From Viola odorata (lineage: Eukaryota; Streptophyta; Magnoliopsida; Malpighiales; Violaceae): a DNA stretch of 64,000 nucleotides. The stretch lies in assembly GCA_963691705.1 (NCBI GenBank), contig OY829542.1:56275002-56339001 (forward strand), written 5' to 3'. The notes under the pieces are model-generated. The model searched no databases. It was not told where the DNA came from and worked only from the letters and a program-made list of their open reading frames with translations. Position 1 is the stretch's first letter, and every line of letters begins with the position of its first letter. Below are positions 55,622-64,000 of this stretch, piece after piece. A program made the translations under genes and the position numbers.

Positions 55622-57192
55622 ATGGCTTCTCCAGTACACGATCTCAATCAGCTCCAAATTGCTACTCCATCTGTTATGTCAATCGAACCTGTATCTCCCG
55701 AAGTCGAGTGGCCTGGGCTTGATGAGTTATCGGCAGATGAAGATGGGTTTATAGAAACCGAAAATGGAGCAGTTGAGGAAATCATTGTCATTCCAGACTT
55801 AAACCATGTGCCTCGACCAGGTTTGTTGCTTTCCTCAAATTTCTTTTAGTTTGGGCAGAATTAATCACCCACTTGCTCCCTTGATTTCACTGACTTTGTT
55901 GACCATTTGTATGGTCAGAGCGGAAGAGGGAACTTAATTCAGATGAACGGCTCGAAGTTGTCAAATCGTTGCTTCAAAGAAGTGTTAATGGGGTGTTGAA
56001 GAGAGGAGCAACCACGGAGGTTGCTGTCCAGTTTGGAGTGAGGGTGCGAACAGTCCAGAGGATCTGGAAACGTGCACGTGATTCAGGTATAAATGCTCAT
56101 GAAAATTATAAAGTGAAGAACTGTGGTAGAAAAAGAGTAGAGTTTGATATAGAAATGATGCGAAGTGTCCCTTTGAGTAATAGGACAACAATTAGATCTC
56201 TTGCACATCACCTTGGTGTATCCAAGACATTTCTGTTTGGCAAACTGAAAGCAGGAATCATCAAGCGGCACACGAATGCCATAAAGCCCACTTTGACAGC
56301 AGAGAATCACACAGCAAGGATCAGCCATGTTCTATCATCTTTTGATCCATCGTCACTGCCTCATGATCCAACGTTCAAAATGATGGAGAACACGGTGCAT
56401 ATCGATGAGAAGTGGTTCTACTTGACCAGGAAATCTCAAACGTACTACCTCTTGCATGATGAAGCTGATCCTGTAAGAACAATCAAAAGCTCTCATTTCA
56501 TACCTAAAATAATGTTCTTGGCTGCTGTTGCGAGGCCAAGGTATGATTCGGATGGAAAATGCACATTTGATGGAAAGATTGGGGTTTTCCCATTAGTTCA
56601 ATCGGTTGCTGCTTTGAGATCCAGTCAGAACAGGCCTCGTGGTACAGTTGAGATCAAAGCTATTGCTAACATAACCAGAGATGTAATTAGAGATTTTATG
56701 GTTTACAAGGTGTTGCCTGCCATAGCCAACAAATGGCCTAGGGAGAGTATTACAGAAACCATTTACATTCAGCAAGATAATGCAAAAACCCACATTCATG
56801 CTGATGATGTTCACTTCTTATGTGCAGTTCAAAATAGTGGAATGAATTTGTCTCTTGTTTGTCAACCTCCTAACTCTCCTGACTTAAACGTGCTGGATCT
56901 TGTCTTCTTCAGAGCAATACAATCATTGCAGAGTAAGAAGTGTGCAAAATCTATAGTGGACTTGATTGGGGCAGTTGAGCATGCATTCGAAGATTTTCCT
57001 AACAATAAGAGCAATCATATTTTCCTAACATTGCAGTCGTGTATGGTTGAGATCATTAAGTGTGATGGATCAAACAATTACAAGATCCCTCACCTTAAGA
57101 AGGATCAACTTGCTAGACAGGGGGCCTTACCATCTGTTTTACATTGCCCTCCAGCCATTGTTGCCAATGCAGTAGCCTACATGTCTTCATAA
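55622..57192 (+). CDS. Mariner-like transposase (DD39D)
   Basis: Two exons, 55622-55820 and 55919-57192, join in frame to 490 codons; the 98-bp intron has GT...AG borders. An acidic N-terminal segment is followed by a helix-turn-helix region (VAVQFGVRVRTVQRIWKRA; a second, TIRSLAHHLGVSKTFLFGKL). The catalytic domain has D229 (HIDEKWFY), D353 (IQQDNAKTH) and D393 (PPNSPDLNVLDLVFF). The 39 residues between the second and third aspartates give the DD39D signature of plant mariner-like elements. No stop or frameshift is seen, so the enzyme may be active. It cuts and pastes elements with matching ends at TA sites in the nucleus. The start was chosen as the first ATG of the frame and is preceded by a CT-rich leader. 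Confidence 0.95.
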
Positions 57193-58918
57193 CAAATCAG
57201 GTGACTGTCTTTGATTGGGCAGTGTTTCATTCTTGAAGTAGAATATATGTGAGTTCATAAAATGTCTCTCTTCTGTTGTGCAGGCATGCCTCTGTTTTGA
57301 TCTTCCCCTATATGGACTGAAGATGACTTGGAATATATATTTTGATGTATATAGTTTTGCTGTATATATAGTTGTTGGGAAAATATGCATGTAATTAGTC
57401 TGTTTTGCTGTTGGCATGTTCAATTGTGTAATGAAGAACAACGGTTACATTGTGGTGTGTTCAACTGTGAACATAGTGGAATGTTCAACTCTGAACATAC
57501 TGGAGTGTATTTGTTGTGAAGGTTGTAAGGAATTTTTCAATGAATGAAGATCCCTGGTTCGTTATGAAATTATGCAAAATTGTCTTTGTTTCTTATGCTC
57601 CCTCTATTTCTGTCATCTTCCTGAATGCGATGGAATGAGTATGTAAATTTCTTTGAACTGTGTTTTATTCACCCATTAATATAATGGGAAATTTATATTT
57701 TGTGTATAATGCTTGATTTTGTGTTTTTCATCCCAGTAATATGAGTTCAATGGAGGTATATTTTGGCAGAACAATTTTGGATCCTCTTTTTTCCTTTTTG
57801 CCTCACTCTGTTGTAGGTTTTGCCTCTATCTGCAATTCCTTTTTTGCCTATATCGGGTTTTCAAGTATTGCAATTCTAGTTCTCTTTTTAATCAGCCTTT
57901 CCAATTTGCCTATTTCTGTTTTGCTCAGTTTCCATTTCAATTTTACATTAAACAGGTTTGGTTTTATAAGACATTATTCCTCTGTTTCCAAAATGCAAAT
58001 TATGGACATTATGCTTCTATTCTCACAATGCAAAACCTGTTTCCATGGGAATTAAGGCAACGGTTGGAATGTTGCCAAGATCAAACCAGTTGCTCCTCTA
58101 TTTCCACACTGGAAAAAATTAAATGTACAGAGTTTTGTAAGTAAAAATAATGATAACAACGCATCCTCTGTTTCCATATCAACAAACTGTATCCATTGAA
58201 ATGTACGAAGACAATACACAAACTGTATCCATTGAAATGTACGAAGACAATACACAATCTGTTTCCATTATTGAATGGAAACCTTGTTTATTCAACCAAA
58301 CAAACACACAAGCACTACATAGAGTTCTGTAAGTTTAAACTGAAAATGGAAAACATAATTCCTATTCTATCTTGTGTTGTTCAATGTGCATGCCTGCCTA
58401 CCACCCCTCCACCTTTCGGCCTCTATAGCATTCTTGAATCTCGTGAAATGGAAATTAAATAGACCTGCAAGAGAAGGATAGACTGAAGCAGATGAATAAA
58501 TAGAAAAATAAACGCTCAGAAAATGTTTCATGTAGGGAAAACAGAGGATGCAGATATGCTTGAAGAGATGGAGTGTAAAAAGGAGTTATGGTATGTGTAT
58601 AAAAGCTGAAGAGTCAAGGTTGAAGTAAAAGAGGGAAAGGAAGGAGTTATGACTTGTCTAAACTCCTCAGGAAATGTGAAAGGGCACGTCTGCTCTGAAC
58701 AGATTCCCAAACCCTACGGGAATCACCACAATCTTACCTTCTTCAATAGGAGTTGACCTATGCTGCCTTGAATTATCCCTTCAATGACACTGTTGAAAGT
58801 CTGTAACTGCACAACTTCCTAGCTTCTCCAACTCCTTTATAAGATAGGGCCAAGATCAGGGCATACACCACACAATTCCATTTCCAAATCCTTTGTTTAC
58901 AACCTACAGCAACCTCCA
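57193..58918 (+). other. Inter-ORF region of the mariner-like element
   Basis: Transposase 3' flank, then non-coding sequence. It includes an exact tandem of about 35 bp around 58186-58257 (word tgtatccattgaaatgtacg twice) and several tttcc/tgtttcc words. From about 58840 the leader of the second ORF begins (ctttataag at 58839-58847 is TATA-like). Confidence 0.5.
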
Positions 58919-59281
58919 ATGACTCCTGAAGAGGCCACCTACATTCTTAACATCTCTCGAGAAGTTGTGGGTGATCTTCATGCTGATTTCAACGATTACC
59001 ACACCAAATTGCTTCAAGTAGAGCAGGGTATTAACCGCCTGAAGACTCTCTCTCGCAGGCTCAAGGAGTTGAGGGGTGCAGCCGGCTATGTGGAAGATGG
59101 TCCACACCCTGAGGAAGTCATCCTCACCACCAGCGAGGCCCTGGTCTCATTGGGGAAAACAATAGCCAAGCTAGAGAGTAAGAGGGAGTGTCTCAACATC
59201 TCCATCAATATCTCCAGTTCAGCACACAGGACTCTGAACAAGTTTGGGGCCAAGATCGTTGCAATCCCAAAAATCAATTAA
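58919..59281 (+). CDS. Accessory ORF of the mariner-like element, unknown function
   Basis: An uninterrupted frame of 120 codons plus stop, with codon use that looks coding (varied, C/G-tolerant third positions, unlike the surrounding AT-rich DNA). I do not recognise the protein. It is largely helical in appearance: MTPEEATYILNISREVVGDL, then LQVEQGINRLKTLSRRLKEL with a heptad-like leucine/isoleucine pattern, then a second helix around LVSLGKTIAKLESKRE. There is no signal peptide or zinc-binding motif. An aataaa polyadenylation-like signal lies about 52 bp after the stop. It lies wholly within the element, so it travels with it. It could be a captured host gene fragment or a second transposition protein; neither is shown. 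Confidence 0.65.
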   Translation: MTPEEATYILNISREVVGDLHADFNDYHTKLLQVEQGINRLKTLSRRLKELRGAAGYVEDGPHPEEVILTTSEALVSLGKTIAKLESKRECLNISINISSSAHRTLNKFGAKIVAIPKIN

Positions 59282-60232
59282 CTGCAGTCATGTAGTGTAA
59301 TGTGTATGCTACTATGCTTTCTGTTTAATTTCAATAAAATTATGTTTTGGTAAACACGGTTCCTTTTCCTGTGGATGATCTAGTTAAAACAGAAATCAAC
59401 ACCATAATTATATTCTTAACACGAAAAATCAATCAACATAAACAGATGAAGAATGCAATGGAAATCAAAACCCTAACCCTCCCAATTTCATCATTCTTTC
59501 TGGCAACATAAATCCAGAAATAGAGGATGAAAACCAAACAGATGAAGAATGCGATGGAAATCAACATCATAATCATATATCCATCTAATAGAGATAATTA
59601 CACCCAAAACACACATAAATCTCATCATGCTTTCTGGCAACATAAATCCAGAAATAGAGGATGAAAACAAAATGCAAATTATATACCCACAGATCCCACT
59701 AAACAAAAACAAAGAAATGAGATGGAAACCGTTTACTCCGTTTGATTCTGGAATGACACTGCGGGAAACATCCATTGTTGGGATTTTTCATTCCCGATTG
59801 TATCTTCTCGTCGTCAACGTTGTAGCCCACAAACCCAGCAACCCAGAAACCTCACCGTCCCGCGCGAAACCCAGAAATCTCACCAGCCTTGTACCTAAAC
59901 CCATCGATGTCCTGGAGATTTCAGTAACCATTTTTCAATTTGAAATTTGGGAGGATGAAGGACGAGAGGAATTGAGGAGAGAAGGAGAGGATAGAGAAAT
60001 TGAGTGTCAGGGACAACTGAACCGATCTTGTCCGTGTTCCCACATCACCCCATCGATTTTTCGGTTTCATTTCTTTGCCCCCGTGTGACGCGTTGTCCAA
60101 GAGGAAAACGACTAGTCGCCTAAGGGTATTTTTGTCAAAGCGCGAAGTAAGTGGGCACAATTGTCAAAGGCGTCAATTAAAAAAGACCCTCGTTTTTGGG
60201 CTAAAACGTCCACCTTTTCTGGACAGAGGGAG
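59282..60232 (+). other. 3' region of the mariner-like element
   Basis: Non-coding. A 37-bp stretch (from ttctggcaacataaatccag) is present at about 59497 and again at 59631. The last 260 bp, from about 59955, are shared with the small element at 2234-3286 and end in the right inverted repeat. Confidence 0.7.
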
Positions 60233-63200
60233 TAATCTCTAATTGGTCTGTTGTGCCTTCAATAATGGATTAAAGACACTAAATTTTTGTTTATAACACT
60301 AAATGTTCATGGCATTGGTCCCGAAAAGCCCATTATACGAGGATGGTGAGTTCACTGGCATTGTCACTGTTTCGAGTGATGCAGCAATATTCATTTCTGC
60401 AAATCCAGAACACATGGGAATGTATCAACATCGTCCTAGACTACCGAGGCTGAACTTGAAAAGGGTTCAGTGGCATGCAAAGCCACCAATTGCGCCGGTG
60501 GCACAGATTGCATAGTCAGTTTCCAATCTGGTGCTTATGTATTACATTACTCGAGTCGTTTCCTATTTCCTCCTTTTGTGGTTCCATTTCCATTGTAAAA
60601 GGTTAAAATGGTTGTTTATTTCTTAATCAATCAGGCGGAAAAATTTATGTTGTGGAAACAACATGATGTGCCTACTTCTCATGAGAATTCAACGGAGAGA
60701 GCCTATGATACACCCAATGCAGAGGAATTTAAGTCAGAGATGCCTGATATGCTAGTAAGCCTCATTTCTCCCGGGCTATGATTCCTTTCTTCCCTTCACA
60801 AGTTTGTTAAAAGGAATTACCCAAGATAAATGTATACATCATTTGTAGGACAAGAAGCTGAATTCCATTTTCCCCAGTGGAAACAACACAATTGATGGCA
60901 GGAGCTCGCCAAAAGTTAAATCTCCACGCGAGTCCTCTCAGCCTTCAAAATTTGTATTTCCTTTTACTCTTTTAGATTCTAGCTCACATTAATTTTCTTT
61001 TTATGAGCTTCCCTTTCGTTATAGAGGATGCCGACTATTTGTTGAAATGGCTGTAGGCAGCTAAGGTGTTAGCAAAGCTGAATATAAGGGGAATGGGTAA
61101 GTTTGGAAAAGAAGATGATTCTACAGCTTAAATACACAATATGAGCGATAATGCAGTAAACAATGAACCGAGGAACAGGGTTGATGAGCGAAGTGGTTCA
61201 TCAGCATTGTTTCGTGGCTACAGTCCCATTGATGCTAAGGATAAGAAACAAAGTCCGCACAAAATTGTTCAAATTGACTTGTGCATACAAAAATGGACAA
61301 TCAAATGCAAATGACAGCGGCAGAGAAGGCTCTTTAATGGAATCCAAAGACTATTTTGGTTTGACTAAACTGGGAGATGGATCGCGAAGAATAGGGTCTC
61401 ATGAGGAAGTTAATGAGTTGGAAGAATCAAGTCTCGAAGCCTTGAGGATAGATGAAGTACAAAGACAATCAGGTGGTAAAAAAATTACAAGTTCAGGAGA
61501 GAGCACCGGAAACCATCAATCCATCAAGCAAAGAGGATAATGAGTCAAATTCTATGGTAGGTTGTGAGATTCAGTGGGAAAAACTAAAATTCGGAGAGGA
61601 GATTGGACAAGGTAAATTTCGGTTAATTCAGTAAACTAGGTTGGTGCTTAAAACTCACCACTTTAAAAGCACATAAATAATTTTTTTCGGAACATTTTAT
61701 GTTCATATCCAATTCAAGTGGAATGGATTTGCTGATGTGTTTTTAGTTGTTCTACTTAGAATCATTCATCCGTTACGTGCTATTGATGATAATTCACATT
61801 ACCCTATTCGAAGAGAAGGCGAATTGTATATTTCTAGGCTTTTTTTCTGATTCTTCTTTTTTTTTCTTCTTTGCTTTTGTTCTGCAGGTTCCTATGGCGT
61901 TGTTTATTGTGGGATTTGGAATGGATCTGTAAGTCACTAATTCGAAAATTGTTCTGTTGTTCTGGTTTTCATTATTATTGTAATATGACTCACATGATTT
62001 TATGTTCACCGGGAAGTTGCTGTCAAGGTTTACTTTGGGAATGAGTACAAAGAGGAAACATTACAGGACTACAAAAAAGGAGGTCTGAGCAGTCTCAGCT
62101 TTCAATTGTTTTCAATAGTTATTTCCGAAGCAAGAATCTAATCGCAGGATCTCATTTGTACAGATTGATATGATGAAAAGAATTAGGCATCCAAATGTGC
62201 TATTATTCATGGGAGCAGTATATTCACCAGAACGACTCGCTATCGTGACAGAGTTCTTACCCAGGTAGAGGTGGTCTAATAATGTTATGCCCTTTTACAA
62301 TTCACCAAGAAAATCACGATGAATTGCAACTCCACCGGTTTCTTGTGATGCACTTGCGCTCGTATAGGTCATTGATAAATTCATATTCCATTTGTGGGAT
62401 TAAGACAATGAAGGTCTAATGTATGCTATTTCTCCTTTCCAAGTGTTTCTCTTTGATGTAGGGAACTCATTTTGTCTTTACACGAATTCTGCTTCTCATT
62501 GTAGGGGAAGACTTTTCAAAACACTCCACAAAAACAGTCAATCTTTGGACATCAGGCGGCACCTGAGAATGGCGCTTGACGTTGTATGTTATCTGTTGTC
62601 TCTACATCTTTGAAAAAGAGTTTTGTTTTAACACACAATGGAGAGACTTTTCTTAGGGTAATGACCTTGAGAACAAATTCTCACTATTGCAGGCTAGAGG
62701 TAAGAATTACTTGCACCACAGGAATCCACCGATAGTGCACAGAGACCTAAAATCATCTAACCTGCTTGTCGATAAAAACTGGACAGTCAAGGTAACGAGT
62801 GGTACCGAATGCTGCCAAGTTTGGCAAGCATTTAGCAATTGCTTAGCCATCTAATGTGTTTTTCAGGTTGGAGACTTTGGTCTGTCAAAGTGGAAGCATG
62901 CGACCTTCCTAACTGCTAGATCTGGAAGAGGAACTGTAATGATGTTTCTCCCCATCTTAATTTTTATTTTGCCAAAAGCTATACAAGTTTTTCTGTGTCT
63001 TTACGTGAGATTTTTGGAATACATTTGTGCGGACCGTGCGGTGCAGCTAGTTTCTTTATATTTCATGTTTTTTTAATCATTTAATACCCTGTTAACTTCA
63101 TTAATTTTCGTCTTGCAGCCCCAATGGATGTCCCCTGAAGTTCTTCGAAACGAGCCCTCGAATGAAAAGTAATTTGAGAAGGCTAAACTTGTTAGTTCAT

Positions 63201-64000
63201 GAAAACGCGCCTTAATCTAGTCTCATGCACAATTCTGCATTCTAAACTTACTTAACAAGTCTAGCTCTTTCCATCTTCAGCATTGGTTTGTGATTCTAAA
63301 AAGTTTAAGCATAAAGTGATCAGATCATTACAATTTCACATACGCGAGGTGGGAACCAGATAATATCTTGATAGTGATCTCATTTCCTACTTCTAAACAG
63401 GTCCGACGTGTTCAGCTTTGGAGTCATCCTGTGGGAATTAATGACCGTCTCCGTTCCATGGTCCAATCTCAATTCTGTGCAGGTCTCTCTTAACGTTAGC
63501 AAAATAATTTGACTCTGAAACTTTTTTTGTAATTGTTTCATTGAAGTAATTGCATTTGTTGAAAAGGTTGTTGGAGTTGTCGGCTTCATGGACAGAAGGT
63601 TAGAGTTACCAGAAGTTCTTGACCCGAAGGTAGCATCCATTATTCGTGATTGTTGGGGAAGGTACAGTTCTACATTATCATCATTCTTTTGATTTCGTTG
63701 TCTGTGTATATTCGGACTAGTATGAGCTTAGTAAAAGTAAGTAAAACATTGCAGCGAGCCTGACCAGCGGCCATCATTCGAGGAGTTAATCGAACGAATG
63801 ATGACCATAGTGCAAAGAGTTGCTACCAGACCAGTTCAAAGGACACGAGAAGCTCAGAATTTAATTGAAATCTTTGATAGATGAGATTTATTTATAATAT
63901 ATATAAAAAATGGTAGGAATCGTACTAGTATTTGTTTAGCATTTACATTTTCACCAACAAAGAAGGGCTGGACAATGGATATAGAATAGGTAAGCCAAGC

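Larger units (their letters stand above)
55215..60232 (+). mobile_element. Mariner-like element with transposase and a second ORF
   Basis: It starts ctccctccgttc after TA (55213-55214) and ends ggacagagggag before TA (60233-60234). The inverted repeats are imperfect (about the first 12 bp good, then patchy). Just inside the left end the inverted word cgcggagggag allows the terminus to fold on itself, as in the small element at 2234. The element holds a complete DD39D transposase gene and, 1.7 kb downstream on the same strand, a 120-codon ORF with its own leader and polyadenylation-like signal. Its last 260 bp match the small element at 2234-3286. At 5.0 kb it is long for a plant mariner-like element. 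Confidence 0.9.
54489..63884 (+). pseudogene. PAS-domain Raf-like protein kinase (MAPKKK), degenerate
   Basis: The first exon (54489-54781) has TEEFFRILVDRCANLEARR, then GFFRKGPYKGMVECIGHALH and SSGEIIYW, the start of a PAS domain. The PAS end lies near 60305-60512 (SPLYEDGEFTG, VTVSSDAAIF). The kinase part runs from about 61560: [84 protein letters not shown] and the final stop at 63882. All catalytic kinase residues remain. Defects: in-frame stops at 54615 (TGA), 60513 (TAG) and 61129 (TAA), a frameshift between about 61290 and 61520, no exon for the middle of the PAS domain, and acceptor GG instead of AG at 62011-62012. A 5.0 kb mariner-like element sits where the missing exon would be. 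Family relatives in Arabidopsis act in stress and ABA signalling. Confidence 0.85.

Overview
This is a nuclear plant window, almost certainly from a eudicot. The genes have many short introns with GT/AG borders, intergenic DNA is AT-rich, and LTR retrotransposons, Stowaway, mariner, Mutator, hAT and Harbinger-type elements are present. The conserved genes (SCL28, PUX8, PIG-U, CYP87A, HAP2/GCS1, a PAS-Raf kinase) exist in all flowering plants, so the species cannot be fixed from them. The CYP76-like fragment is compatible with, but does not prove, an asterid.

Region 1 to 13 kb is repeat territory. A unit of about 2.3 kb is present in tandem (copy A from 1, copy B from 3367, a partial copy C from about 12758). 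Copy A carries a 1.05 kb mariner-like deletion derivative (2234-3286). Copy B is split by a full-length, apparently intact Ty3/gypsy element on the minus strand (4487-12331, 5-bp target duplication cagat, one 1759-codon gag-pol frame). Each unit holds a small ORF for a peptide with one hydrophobic segment, and copy A has a second, inverted, diverged version. A P450 pseudogene (13203-13993) ends this block.

Region 14 to 30 kb is genic: SCL28 (minus; GRAS factor, with MYB3R-type MSA motifs in its upstream region), PUX8 (minus; 11 coding exons that I could join in frame to 591 codons) and PIG-U (plus; 14 coding exons, 480 codons). PUX8 and PIG-U are divergent, about 1.6 kb apart.

Region 30 to 45 kb has a Mutator-type foldback element with a 9-bp target duplication, a palindromic Stowaway-like MITE, a quiet AT-rich stretch, then CYP87A (plus; 9 exons, 472 codons) convergent with HAP2/GCS1 (minus; 18 exons, 699 codons), the gamete-fusion protein.

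Region 45 to 64 kb is again transposon-rich. It holds an RNase H-like remnant, two terminal-inverted-repeat elements, and a decayed Harbinger element (47000-54241) whose transposase is split by a young, gag-only Sirevirus-like copia element (47689-53657, target duplication caagg). It ends with a PAS-Raf kinase gene that looks like a pseudogene (54489-63884), with three in-frame stops, a frameshift, a missing PAS exon and a lost splice acceptor. A 5.0 kb mariner-like element (55215-60232) sits inside it. That element carries an intact DD39D transposase and, unusually, a second well-formed 120-codon ORF. The small element at 2234-3286 shares both ends with it, so the window holds a putative autonomous element together with a non-autonomous relative.

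Exon joins were made by eye from splice borders, reading frame and family resemblance. No database search or alignment program was run.
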